Positions 35,901-47,352 of a DNA stretch of 64,000 bases are shown here, one piece after another. The DNA is from Rhinopithecus roxellana (lineage: Eukaryota > Chordata > Mammalia > Primates > Cercopithecidae). How positions within the stretch are numbered: the first letter of the stretch is position 1; each line of letters begins with the position of its first letter. A model generated the notes under the pieces. That model searched no databases and was not told the origin of the DNA. It was given only the letters and a program-made list of their open reading frames with translations. The stretch spans positions 134,701,808 through 134,765,807 of the forward strand of contig NC_044556.1 in NCBI RefSeq assembly GCF_007565055.1, in the 5' to 3' direction. The position numbers and the translations under genes are program-made.

Positions 35901-36217
35901 TTGTTGCATTATTATTATTATTATTATTATTATTTTGAGACGGAGTCTTGCTCTGCCACCCAGGCTGGAGTGCAGTGGCCGGATCTCAGCTCACGGCTAG
36001 CTCTGCCTCCCGGGTTTATGCCATTCTCCTGCCTCAGCCTCCCGAATAGCTGGGACTACAGGCGCCCGCCTCGTCGCCCGGCTAGTTTTTTGTATTTTTA
36101 AGTAGAGACAGGGTTTCACCGTATTAGCCAGGATGGTCTCGATCTCCTGACCTCGTGATCCGCCCGTCTCGGCCTCCCAAAGTGCTGGGATTACAGGCTT
36201 GAGCTTGTTGCATTATT
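35901..36217 (-). repeat. Young AluY of cercopithecoid type, antisense, 5'-truncated
   Basis: TTGTTGCATTATT at 35901-35913 is repeated exactly at 36205-36217, a perfect 13-bp target-site duplication. The element body lacks about the first 13 bases of Alu. GGCCGGATCTCAGCTCACGG and the Y-type GATCTCCTGACCTCGTGATC match Old World monkey AluY subfamilies. The (ATT)n at 35909-35935 lies at the tail. Confidence 0.92.
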
Positions 36218-36377
36218 GAAAACAAATAAAAGTTATATATCATGTTATTCCTTTAAAAGGAATATTTCATTATTTCATTTACTCTCCATGACAATCATCT
36301 AAGATATTTGTTATTATATAACCCCCACTTTACAGACGAAGAGGTTGACACAAATTAGAATACTTAGCCAAGCTTAT

Positions 36378-36422
36378 AAAGCTTAAAACTTATTGTATTT
36401 TATTTTTTATTTTTGTTTTTTA

Positions 36423-36469
<47 letters not shown>

Positions 36470-36764
36470 AGACAGAGTCTCACAGTGTCACCCAGGCTGG
36501 AGTGCAGTGGTTTGATCTTGGCTCACTGCAACCTCCACCTTCCGGGTTCAAGTGATTCTCCTGCCTCAGCCTCCCAAGTAGCTGGGATTACAGGCACCTG
36601 CCACCATTCCTGGCTTATTTTTGTATTTTTAGTAGAGAGAAGGTTTCACCTTTTTGGTCAGGCTGGTCTTGAACTCCCGACCTCAGGTGATCCATCGCCT
36701 CGGCCTCCCAAAGTGCTGGGATTACAGGCGTGAGCCACTGCACTGGCCTAAAGCTTAAAACTTA
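36378..36764 (-). repeat. Alu SINE with very long tail, antisense
   Basis: AAAGCTTAAAACTTA at 36378-36392 and 36750-36764 is a perfect 15-bp target-site duplication. About 42 uninterrupted T at 36427-36468 form the tail, next to older T-rich units (TATTTTATTTTTTATTTTTG). Confidence 0.95.
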
Positions 36765-38336
36765 GAAAAAAAGGCAGATCTTCTGAATCCCAGTTCCAAT
36801 AATAGTGGAATGACTTAGACTATCTGCAGATAATGATTGTAAGCTGCCCACAAAATATTTTACCCAATTATTTGAAAGGCAACAGAGATCAACTAAAAGC
36901 AGGCAGAAACTGGGAGATAAATATTTAAAGTCAATAATCAAAGCTCTCCCCTTAAGAAACAAGAAAAAACTAGAAGCAAATTAAAGATGTAGAGGGGGAA
37001 ATAATAGAGATAAGAACAGAAATCAATGAAATAGTAAACAAACTGTAGGAAGAAATATTAACAAAGGCCAAAATTTGTTTATTGAAAAAATTGTTCAACT
37101 CTTAGATAAACTGATGAGAAAAAGAGAGGAAACACAACCTATCAATTTTGGAAATAAAAGAAGAGTATCATTAGCGATTTTACGACAAAAAGACAATAAA
37201 GAATTATTATAAACAACTTTATATAAATAAATTCAACACTTTAAATGAAATGAACAAATTCTTTGAAAAACACAACTTGCCAAAACTGACAAAAGAAATG
37301 GGAAATCTGAATAACCATTTACCTATTTTAAAAATTGAATTTGTTATCAAACTTTCCCACAAAAAGAATTCAAGGTCCAAATGGCTTCACTAGGCAATTC
37401 TATCAAACATTTAAGGAAGAAATAACAGCAATCTTATATTCTTTCCAAAAATAGAGGAGGAGACATTTCCCAGCTTGCTTTGAGGCCAGCATAACCCCAA
37501 TACCGAAGACTGATAAAGACATTACAAGAAAAGAAAATCAAACATATCCCATATGAATATTAACCAAAAAATTCTGACCAAAAATATTAGTGACTCAAAT
37601 TCAGCAATATATTAAAAATCAAAATACATCATTACCAACTAAGGTTTATACCAGGAATACAAGGTTGGTTTAATACTTGGAAATCAGTCAGTGTAGTTCA
37701 CCATGGTAAACAGTATAAAGGAGAAAAACTACACAATTTATGCAATAGATGAATCAAAATATTTGACAAAATTCAATAGCCATTTATGATCAAATTCTCA
37801 GCAAATTAGAAATAGAAGGGACATTACTGAACCTGAAAAAGGGCATCTCTGAAAAGCATACAATTAACATCATATATGACAATGAAATACTGAATACTTT
37901 CTCCCTAGTTTCATGAATAAGGTGAAGAATGTTCACTCTCACCTCCTCTATTCAACATTGTACTAGATGTCCTAGCCAGTTTTATGAAGCCAAAAAGAGA
38001 AATAAAGTCATTGATAAAGACTGGAAACGAAAAAGTAAAACTGTCTTTTCTTGACAGCAAGAAAATCCCTAAGAATTTACAAAAAATTTACTAGAATAAG
38101 TGAATTTTACAAGGTTGTATGACGTAAGTCAATATAAAAAATTCATTATATCTCTGTATATTATCAACAAACAATTTGAAAATAAAATTTAAAAACAATT
38201 CCAGGTGATCATAAATACTCAGGACAAAAGATATGCAAAAACTCTACATTAGAAGCTTCAAAATATTGTTGAGAGATGTTAAAGATCTAATTAAATGAAC
38301 AGACATACCATGTTCATAGAATGGATGACTTATTTT

Positions 38337-38780
38337 TTTATTTGTTTGTTTGTTTGTTAAGACGGGGTCTTGCTCTTTCACCCAGGCTGGAGTGCAGTGG
38401 CACAATCATGGCTCGCTGCAGGATAAAGCTCACTGAAATAACTCAATAGCAAGAAAACAAACAATCTGATTCGAGAATGGGCAAAGGACCTGAATAAGCA
38501 TTTCTCAAAAGAAGACATACAAATAATCCTATATTTTACACTATGACAAGCATTTCCATCCCTAGGTCCATCCCTCGACCTCCCCAGGCTCAAGTGATTC
38601 TCTCACCTCAACCTCCTGAGTAGCTGGGACTACAGATGCACATAAGCACACCTGGCTAATTGTTGTAATTTTCGTTGAGACAAAGTTTTGCCATATTGCC
38701 CAGGCTGGTCTCAAACTCTTGAGTTCAAGTGATCCTCTCAAAGTGCTGGGATTACAGGTATGAGCCACCATGCCCAGCTG
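38337..38780 (-). repeat. Alu SINE, antisense, split by a foreign segment
   Basis: Alu sequence runs GACGGGGTCTTGCTCTTTCA to ATGGCTCGCTGCAG (38421), breaks, and resumes at CCTCGACCTCCCCAGGCTCA (about 38573), where an intact Alu would be continuous. The inserted segment contains a copy of 34451-34586. Confidence 0.88.
38432..38567 (+). repeat. 136-bp local copy of 34451-34586
   Basis: Ungapped alignment at a constant offset of 3981 bp, with 7 mismatches by hand count (about 95% identity). It spans the chimeric L1 junction and stops abruptly at both ends. Confidence 0.93.
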
Positions 38781-38849
38781 ACTCTACGTTTTAAAAAGTG
38801 TCCGTTCTAGATTAAGTACATTTCTAATTAAAATTAAATCAGGCATTTT

Positions 38850-39003
38850 CTTTTTCTCTAAGAGATGGGGTATTGCTGTGTCACTGAGGTTGGAGCTGTG
38901 ATCAAAAGCACACTGCAACTTCAAACTTCTGGGCTCGAGCCATCCTCCCCCGCCAGTCTCCCTGCTAGCTGGAACTAAAGGCTCAAGCCACCATGCCTGG
39001 CTA
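38850..39003 (-). repeat. Old Alu monomer (FLAM/AluJ) fragment, antisense
   Basis: TTTCTCTAAGAGATGGGGTA to CAAGCCACCATGCCTGGC; single arm, strongly diverged. Confidence 0.7.
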
Positions 39004-39215
39004 TGGTATTTTGAAGTAATTGACAAGTCTATTCTAAAATTTATGTGGAAATGCAAAGGAACTATAATAGGCTGAAAAGGGGCATCAAGATTGAAAGTAA
39101 CAAATCTTGAAATAACAGTCCTGAAAATAACAAAATTGGAGGACTCACACTACCCTATTTCAACAGTTACTAGAAACTATAGTAATCAAGAGAAAGTGAA
39201 AGTTGCATAATTGCC

Positions 39216-41925
39216 ATGAGAAGCTACTAATTTGATGTTACTGTATAAATACTCTTTAAGGTTCATTTTAATGTAGTCGATCATTTCTTACCTCAGGACA
39301 ATAGTAGGCTATCTCTGTTAAAAAATAAAAACAACCAGGGGTCTTAGAGCGTACCACAGTATTTCTCAAAGTAAAATTCACATACCACTGGTCTGAAGAT
39401 CCTTTTAAGTGGTACATGGAAAAATACATTTATTTTTTAAATAATTGTGTGTTTACAAATGATTCTGTGCTTAAAGTTACAAAGACCATTTTTCTATTAA
39501 CGATGGTCATATAAAGTTTCCTTCTGATAAAAAAGCAGATGGATTTATGGACTAATACAGGAGTGCTAACAGCTCATTCGGACGTTAGGCAGATTTACAC
39601 CCTCACCCCGACTCCGGCACTGGCAGAGAAAGAAAACCTGGGCTTCCCCTCATCCACACACTCCTTCCCCTCCAGGCCTGAGACTGCTTTCACTACAAAG
39701 TCAAAAGTACCAGGAAGGGTGTTTTCCACAGACAGGTAGGCTGGCTCCCAACTCACCAATCAGGTAACAGAAAGGCAAGCCAGGGGTTTGCCTTAAGGAG
39801 GGCCTTCTCTGTGGACACACAGGGAGTAGGAATCAAGTGTCTCTGTCTCTGTCTCTCTAACACACACGAACACACACATGCCCTAGACCTCTCAGCCATC
39901 ACCTCTTCCCCAGCCTCCCAGGGCCCAGGTGTTGTTTCTGTGTCTCTGGAGACCGAATATAGTGGCTACCACTACACTCTCTTATTAACAGATTGTGTGC
40001 GATCTTTCCATGACTTCAAAGCTCCAACTCAAAGTCCAGGGTATGTGCATCTGACTGGCAGAATTAAGCAATGAGCCTGTCCCAAGACTGCAAGGGAGGC
40101 TGTCGAAGTAACTGTATATGAAAGCCTTTATTTCTACAATGGTGTTCGTGTAGTTGTTGGGGTGGGGCCCAGTAACAGAGGACATAGAGGAAAGCATATT
40201 GGGCAGACAAAACTAGCATTCTATAGAGGAGAAAACCGAGTCTCAGAGAAGTTAGGTAACTTGCTAAAGTCTCACAGCGAGTAACTAATTCTGCATTTAC
40301 AAGATCAAATACTTTTTAATCAAGCTCTGGTATCTAGAGCCTCAGAAATTTGGTTCTTATACATGAGAGAGAAAATTTGGGAGAAAATAAAAAAAGCAAC
40401 AACAACAAGATGCAGGCCTCAAGAACCAAGGAAAAATGATGCCCTACTCTGAATCTACAAGGCTGTGTGTGGTCCAAGCCTACACCAGCGAGATGCTCTC
40501 CTGACTTGTCCAGAGGGATGAGTTGTGCAATGTCCATTTTTGATGGTGAGGTTAGAATTCCCAGGAAAGCAGCTTTGTTTTTCTTGTGAAGCCAGCACTT
40601 TATTGGAATAATTGTCTTGTTTCTGTTCAAAGTCCTCTTTACCTCTATTCCCATAATTTTGAGCTTTTTCTGGTTTTTGGAGATTGTACAAAGACACTGG
40701 CACTTTGCAACCTCCTCCCTCGGGCTCTGGGTGTGCCGCACACTCTGAAACACACACTTTCCATGGTGGCGGTTCTCTGGCCGGTCGCCCAGGCTGTCGC
40801 CTTGTCCATCTCTGCCAGCACTATCGGCAGGTAGCTGGAGGCCCTGTGCTGGAGAGCTGGCTGGCATCCCCGCTTGGCTGGCCCACTCCTGGAGATTCTC
40901 AGGACGGTGACCATGAGAACAGGCTGATGTCCTGAGGATGTGCACTCCCTCATGTGCACTTTGTCTCAGGCTGAGAGTCAATTTCTTACTCCTGTCACAG
41001 AAAAGCTGTGTAAGCAATTCAGACCACTCCTTGATCCTTTCTCCCCCTAAACGCTTCTGAAAGCTCGTTATTGTTTCAAGGGCTATTTTTCTGCCATCTT
41101 TTGAGAGACTGAGACAATTAGGTCGGTTTCATCAGGTGGATACTCTTCCTGAATCTCTACCCAGAGCTATCAGAAGTCAAAGGATACATCACCTGGCCCA
41201 AACTGCCTCAAGCAGTTACCCAGAACTGATTAACACAGAACTTACACGTGAAACTCAAGCATAGCAATCCAGAGGGAGGGACGGTAGGAGGAGGGGACTG
41301 AAAACATATTTGCATGTGGCACTTTGTACAATAGCCAATGGTAGCAATTGCGCTGCGTTCTCACAGTGAGTTTGGCGGTGAGCCACCTGCTTTGAATACA
41401 GCCATCCTTTGAAACAGGTTCTATTTTTATCCCCACTTCACAGATGAGGAAACTGAGAAATTCATTTCAAGGTCATACAGAGTAAGGGCTGGGGCTGAGA
41501 TTTTAAGCTCAGCAGTCTGGCTCCAGGGTCTGTCCTCTTTTTCTTGTATTGATACACAATATTTTCATATTTGTGGGATACATGTGACTTCTGTTATGCA
41601 TAATAAAGGTTGAGAACATGTCAACTGCCCTCCTCCAGCTCTTTGGTGCCACCACTGGAACCTTCCAGGAGCCTTCTTTTTTCCTGCATCTACCCTCACA
41701 CACTTGCCTGTTTAATTTAGCCAGTGTGTTTCTTTGGTTTCAGTTAAAACTCCACTGCTAAGCCTGTTTTCTCATCAATAAAATGGGAATAACAAAGGTA
41801 TCTGTCTCATAAAGGTCTTACAAAAGCATAAGTTCTAAGTACCTGATAAATGTGAACATCCATTAATGAGCATTATTATTACAAAGGTAGTAGAGTTTCA
41901 CAGAGGATTGATTTTGTTTTTGTAC
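39216..41925. other. Intergenic; MIR at 40190-40320 and 41370-41515
   Basis: MIR cores AGGAGAAAACCGAGTCTCAG and CACTTCACAGATGAGGAAAC are clear. A CTCTGT run followed by ACACAC sits at 39838-39878. A long open frame at 40334-41017 is listed separately. No other gene signal. Confidence 0.5.
40334..41017 (-). other. Unexplained 227-codon open frame, no known domain
   Basis: This is the longest open frame in the window and does not overlap any repeat I recognise. The predicted product is Arg/Lys/Ser-rich with a leucine-rich stretch near the C-terminus, and shows no domain, signal peptide or catalytic motif I know. Another frame in the same stretch starts in a strong Kozak context (GCCACCATGG, about 40763 on minus) but is short. 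No splice sites, promoter or poly(A) signal tie it to a transcript. A chance frame is the default view; a lineage-specific noncoding RNA or decayed pseudogene is possible. Confidence 0.15.
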
Positions 41926-42213
41926 CCGCCCCCCCAAGCCGTCGCCCAGGTTGGAGTGCCGTGGTGCCATCTCGGCTCACTGCAACCTCTGTCTCCCGGG
42001 TTCATGCAATTTTCCTGCCTCGGCCTCCTAAGTAGCTGGGAATTACAGGTGCCCGCCACCATGCCCGGCTAATTTTTGTATTTTTGTAGAGACAGGTTTT
42101 CACCATGTTGGCCAGGCTGGTCTTGAACTCCTGACCTCAGGTGATCCACCTGCCTCAGCCTCCCAAAGGGCTGGGATTACAGGTGTGAGCCACCATTCTC
42201 AGTCTCACAGAGG
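41926..42213 (-). repeat. Alu SINE, antisense
   Basis: CAAGCCGTCGCCCAGGTTGG to GAGCCACCATTCTCAGTC; the tail end is replaced by a C-rich stretch (CCCGCCCCCCCAAG). Confidence 0.88.
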
Positions 42214-44006
42214 TTTAGAAAGTACTGGTTTAAAATGAGATGGCTCTTACTTGGTTAGCCTAGAATTTTCCATTATTGCCTTACCAATACAGAGATAAAC
42301 AGGTTACCATTCTTTCCTGTAGCTCTTACTCAGAATTTCAAATTTAGAAATGTCACATTCAGTGATTTTGGTCTAAAGAGGACCATTTTTGCCATCACCA
42401 TGAAGCTTGGGAACCCTTGACTTCGAGACCCACAAGAGGGCCCACCAGGCAAAGGATCTGTATCTTGGTCTCAGCATTTTGAGCTCTGCCCACACTTAGG
42501 TTAATTCAGATGAATACACAAAAGAAAGTACAGGATGTATTCTTTCATTAATGAATTTAATCATCAGGAAAGGAAGAGAATAAATGCTGCTAATCAGAAT
42601 AGCAATAGCCAGTTTTCAAGGAATTAAAAGACAGTTTTGTTTGAATGTGCTAAAAGTTTAAATGAGGAACAATACATTGTCTAAGTCAGTAGTTTTTACA
42701 CTGTATTCAATGGAACCCTAGAGTTTTGCCAAGGCATCTCAGGGGCAGCTCTGAAGTTCTGATGTTAGTAATTATCCCTCTGGCTGAATGTTAACTTAAA
42801 CAGAGTGGAGGAACTCAGGCTGTAAGGCCTGAGGACGACTGTGAAGTAGCTGTGCCAGAACCTCCACGCTGCCTAAGAGTACAATCAGTTGTGGAGATGT
42901 GTGACCTTGGTCAAGTCACTTCCCACCTCCAGAGTCTGTCTTCTCTGTCCAATGAGGAGAATCAATGTTGTGACAACTTAAAAAATCTAAAATTCTGAGA
43001 CCCTTACATGAGTTGTGCTCTCTTCAATGTTTACTTCCAACAACAAAAAAAGATTTTTAGGACTACCTTCATACAATTGTCTTCAAAATTGGCACATCGT
43101 TTCTTTGACATTTCTGTGATTACAAATCCTAGCCCTTTCAGGATAAATGTGATTTGGGGAAGTGACGGAAAACATCCACTCATTCTGAACCAGGTGTTTC
43201 ATTCGATTCACCCCACAAGAGCTTAGTGAGTGGCTTTCAAGAGCTAGGCACTGGCAGAGGTGAGACAAGTGACGAGGCCCAACTTTTCCTTTTTCTCAAG
43301 CAGCTCCCAGGCCAGTGATAAGCTGGTAAAACACATACATGGGTTTCTTGCATGGTTTGTAGGTGTTTCCTAGGTGGGGCCATTGTGACAGGAGATGATG
43401 AAATGTTGGAGCCAAGGATCAGAGAAATTGGTAGTTGCCTTGGAAACAAGACTTGTCTCTCGTATCTACCATTTTGAAGTCTGATAAATATCCTCTGACT
43501 CAAGAGACCATAAGGCCTGAAGCTGTAAGCAGTCCTTTCTCCTCTTCCCACCCCTTTCGGAAGTCACTCTCTAGCCCCTCACCATAATTTTTTCTTCATA
43601 AACTCATTGTCCTTTTAATTTACTTTATTTTCTACCTTCTTTACTACATTTTGTCCATTTGTCCACTACAACCACCCAAGGTCCTATAAGTACCTTCAAC
43701 TCCCAGCTCCCTTTAGTAGCTGGCTGTTTGGCAGGTGAATGTTGTTTGTAAGGGTATCTGAGTCAGCCTTCATGGCAGCCAGATTACACACCCTTGGTTC
43801 AAATAGATTAATTGTGCATAGTTAGGAGAGTCAGTCTGTATCACAGAAGTCAGGCTAATCTAGGTTCAAATCCCAGGCCCATCTAACTTGCTCTGTGGCT
43901 TTGGGCGAGCCGCTTAAATGAAATTATAGGTATCTTGCAAGGTTGCCATATGGATAAGGACTCATATAGAGCGCTCAGTGTATGTTAATGCCTAGTGAGG
44001 GTTCAA
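42214..44006. other. Intergenic; MIR at 42860-42980 and 43830-44000
   Basis: MIR-like: GTGACCTTGGTCAAGTCACT and CTTTGGGCGAGCCGCTTAAA. A hAT-type trace is likely near 42690-42800. No gene. Confidence 0.5.
43564..43688 (+). repeat. 125-bp local copy of L2 segment 45967-46094
   Basis: About five substitutions and one 3-base indel separate the copies (about 96% identity). Similarity ends abruptly on both sides; this copy lacks the L2 tail that follows the other one. Confidence 0.9.
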
Positions 44007-44313
44007 AAAGTGGTTCTGACTGGGTGCAATGGCTCACACCTGTAATTCCAGCACTTTGGGAGGCTGAGGTGGTCAGATCACTTGAGGTCAGGAGTTCAAG
44101 ACCAGCCTGGTCAACATAGCGAAATCTCATCTCTACTAAAAATACAAAAATTAGCTAGGCATGGTGGTGCACGCCTATAATCCCAACTACTAGGAAGGCT
44201 AAGGCAGGAGAACTGCTTGAACCTGGGAGGCAAAGGTTGCAGTGTCCCGAGTTTGCGCCACTGCACTCCAGCCTGGATGACACAGTAAAACTCTGTCAAA
44301 AAAAAAAAAAAAG
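44007..44313 (+). repeat. Alu SINE
   Basis: ACTGGGTGCAATGGCTCACA start, dimeric, A-tail at 44298-44312. Confidence 0.9.
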
Positions 44314-44654
44314 TCCAGGTTGCTTTCATTGTTAGGACTGCAAGGAGGATACTAGTGTTCATATAGCTTATTAGACAGCTGGCCTGGACCAGTTCTCTTT
44401 GAGGTGTTTCTGGAAATTGAAGGAACCACTGTTGAGCTGAGTAGAAGCTTACAGATATACCCTAGGGGAGTATGTGGCGTGGAGCAGCAAGCCACCAGAA
44501 ACCACAGAAGGAAGAAGGTGGGGTGAAGTTGAGTCAGCAGTCTGGCCAGACCAGTTGATGGAAGCAAGACCTGAGCTGGATTCAAGAGAGAAACTTTCAT
44601 TACCTCAGGTTAAAGATGGTCTCAAAGGCTGACATTAGAAAACGTAGAAAGGTG

Positions 44655-44826
44655 AAGCCAGCCGTGGTGGCAGGCGCCTGTAATCCCAGTTACTTGGGAG
44701 GCTGATGTGGAAGGACTGCTTAAGGCCAGGAGTTCAGAGCTGCCGGGCACTATGTTCTCACCTGTGAATAGCCACTGCCCTCCAGCCTGGCCAACATGGT
44801 GAGACCCTGTCTCAAAAAATTTTTTT
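44655..44826 (+). repeat. Partial Alu
   Basis: AGCCGTGGTGGCAGGCGCCT start and CCAGCCTGGCCAACATGGTG to CTCAAAAAATTTTTTT; rearranged monomer. Confidence 0.7.
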
Positions 44827-45642
44827 AAGAAGAGTAATTGTAGGAAGGTGAATGGATGTCCCCTTTCCATTGACCTACTTGATTAAAAGATTAATCTACA
44901 TTTAAAAAGCCACTTAATTACCACCAGGGCCATTAAGACATAAGAAAATCTCAACAGTTGAAAGAGGTCTGTGGTGCATATGATAAATCTGGAACTGGAA
45001 ATTGGTGAATGATCCTCTAAAAATGAATGGGGTCTTCCTTGTACGTACACATGTGGAGGTAAGGATCTGACAGCTTGGAGGTTGCAAAAACTGGAGACCT
45101 TTGCTGTCACATATATTTTGTTTAACTCGAACAATGTTTTAAAGTAAGATTTCACCGGAATTTCTGGTTTTTCTCAAATATTAAAAGACGGAGCCCCACA
45201 GTCTTCCATAGCAACAGTCTGCCTTGCACCAAGTACCCACTGCCTCCTGTGGATATTTGATGGGGTAGGGGACTTCAGAAAAGGTTGCTAAAACCAAGAA
45301 ACTACTTTTTAGGGGTTTCAGGCTATTTGCCACTCCATCCTTGAAATGCTGTCTTGGTTTTTATACACTGCTCCAGCCTTGTTTTCCTCCCACCTCTCCA
45401 ACTGCTCTTTTTCATTCCCTTCTACAAATGTCCTTCCTCCTCTGCTGTCCCCAGATTCTAGGAATCTCAGGGCTCTATTTTAGATCTTCTCTTTTTCTTA
45501 TTCCACCCAGTTTTCTTGGTAAACTTCATCTCCTCTCAAGGTTTTGAGTCCCAGCCAAATGCTGCTTATGACCATGGTAGGTGTGCGGTACATATGGGAC
45601 TGGTTGAATCGTGCAGAAACACGAGATAGGAGGATTCTGGGG

Positions 45643-45775
45643 TGATTTTGTTTTTGAGATGGGGTCTCCTATGTTGCCCAGGCTGGTCTCAAAAGTTCCG
45701 GGCACAAGCAATCCTCCCAACCTCAGCCTCATGAGGAGAGGGGATTATAGGTGTGCACCACCATGCCCCACCTGG
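45643..45775 (-). repeat. Alu-family monomer, antisense
   Basis: TTTTTGAGATGGGGTCTCCT to CACCACCATGCCCCACCTG; single arm with substitutions. Confidence 0.75.
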
Positions 45776-45929
45776 TGTGTATCTTTCATGTTCTCTTCTA
45801 TTCTTTCACTGACCTAAACTACTTATTTTTAAAATCATAATGTTTATTTTGGAAACTTATGAAAATACTGACATATACAAATAAGGAAATAGCAATTGCC
45901 TACAATCCAAGATAACCACTGTTAGTATT

Positions 45930-46160
45930 TTGGCTATTTAACTAGACCCTCACTCCATGATTTCCATCACTCTCTATCCCCTCACCATATTTTTTTCTTC
46001 ATAAACTCATTGTCCTTTTTATTTACTACTTTATTTTCTATCTTCTTTACTACATTTTGTCCATTTGTCCACTACAACCACCCCAGGTCCTATAATAGTG
46101 CCTGGCATACAGAAGGCATGCATGCACTTAGTCTTTGTTGAATAAATGAATCAATGTCAT
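45930..46160 (+). repeat. L2 LINE 3' end
   Basis: CTCACTCCATGATTTCCATC, CACTCTCTATCCCCTCACC and the tail GTGCCTGGCATACAGAAGGC ... TTGAATAAATGAATC follow the L2 3' consensus order. Its 45967-46094 part is duplicated at 43564-43688. Confidence 0.75.
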
Positions 46161-46222
46161 TATATATGTGTGTGTATATATGTGTGTGTGTATATATATG
46201 TGTGTATGTATGTATGTATGTG
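46160..46222. repeat. (TATG/TGTG)n microsatellite
   Basis: Mixed TATATG, TGTGTG and GTAT units adjoining the L2 tail. Confidence 0.9.
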
Positions 46223-46524
46223 TATGGAGAGAGTGAGCAAACACTGGATTATACTTTATATACAATTCTAGAGTTTTATTCACTTACCATTACCTTTGGG
46301 CATGTTACTGACTAGTTGAAAACCCTTCAGTGATTTCTTACAAGGTCCAAAATCCTTACTTTAGCCCACAAACTTGGGTTTCTACAGCCTAAAATGTTCC
46401 CAGAATTCACTCCCCTGAGGATAAAATGAAAGTTTTTTTTAAAAAAAGGAAAACAGAGTGATAAATATCAAGACATAAAAGTATAAAGATATACACAGTG
46501 ATTCTAAAAATTTAAATTAAAACT
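46223..46524. other. Spacer just beyond the EDEM3 3' end
   Basis: Unremarkable AT-rich DNA between the microsatellite and the inferred cleavage site; no gene seen. Confidence 0.4.
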
Positions 46525-46544
46525 AAACCAGAATATTTACATAT

Positions 46545-46550
46545 TTTATT
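46545..46550 (-). terminator. EDEM3: Poly(A) signal AATAAA of EDEM3 (distal)
   Basis: The plus strand reads TTTATT, so the mRNA reads AATAAA, in the context ATTTAATAAAATATG. No later AATAAA is seen before the intergenic microsatellite. Cleavage would fall at about 46520-46535. Confidence 0.65.
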
Positions 46551-47346
46551 AAATCTTTACAATCAGTAATTATAATCAAATACACAATTATATACAGGAT
46601 TATATACATTTTGCCCAGACTTTTACATCACAGTACATAGTTTCCCTTAGAAATATTGTATACATTTATCATCAAACAATAAAATCCAACAACAGTAGTG
46701 TTACAGCACCTGTTAGTACAGACATCTTTTTCATAAATTACATCATAAGAAAATATACGGCTGTAAATTGGGCTTTTAAAAATGTCTTTTATAAAATCTG
46801 AACATACAATATTTCATTCACAGAATGTTTTTTTTTCTATGTTCTGACTGAAGCCTTGTGCATAAAACGACTGGCTGGACTATTTACTAAATTCTACCCC
46901 CCCTTCTCTAAAATTATAAGCAGTATTTGAATTACTTATGCTGAGCTTTCTTCATGATGAATTTGGCATGGGGTTTGGTGAGAGAACAAATGTTGGCTTT
47001 ACTATAAAAAGGTTGTGTGATGGTAATTTAAATTTTAAAAACTTCTTGAGAGTATATTAGTGAAGTTAAAATCAGAAAGTGTACAATTTTTCATTTTACT
47101 AATACTGTAAAGAAAAAGGGAGATGTATAATGCCAAGAGTTAATTTGTTCTGAAACAATTATACTCTTTTTGGAAGCCTATTACAATTTAAGAAGAAAAA
47201 AGAAAATCTGCCCAACAAAATATCCCATACCAAACATATCTAGCAAATTACAATTCTTTCACACTTAAAACTTTATGGGAAAAGTATTGCAAATAAGGGC
47301 ATATCATTTCAATGAACTTTTATATGCAGAAAAAAACTCTAGCTAT

Positions 47347-47352
47347 TTTATT
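47347..47352 (-). terminator. EDEM3: Possible proximal poly(A) signal AATAAA
   Basis: The mRNA strand reads AAAAATAAAATAGCT. Use would shorten the 3'UTR by about 0.8 kb. It is inferred from the hexamer alone. Confidence 0.3.

Larger units (their letters stand above)
36960..39215 (+). mobile_element. Old L1 (L1M) ORF2 region, sense, interrupted
   Basis: Degenerate ORF2 sequence in order: GGCTTCACTAGGCAATTCTA (about 37383), AGGCCAGCATAACCCCAATA, ACCAGGAATACAAGGTTGGT, resuming at about 39008 with AAATTTATGTGGAAATGCAA. Two Alu-family insertions split it. Many stops; no intact reverse transcriptase. Confidence 0.8.

Noticed and set aside
1..46524. A novel gene system or operon-like cluster in the intergenic half
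   Set aside because: All structured sequence I could resolve is dispersed repeats, microsatellites or one CpG-rich patch; no co-oriented genes, and primate nuclear DNA makes an operon implausible.
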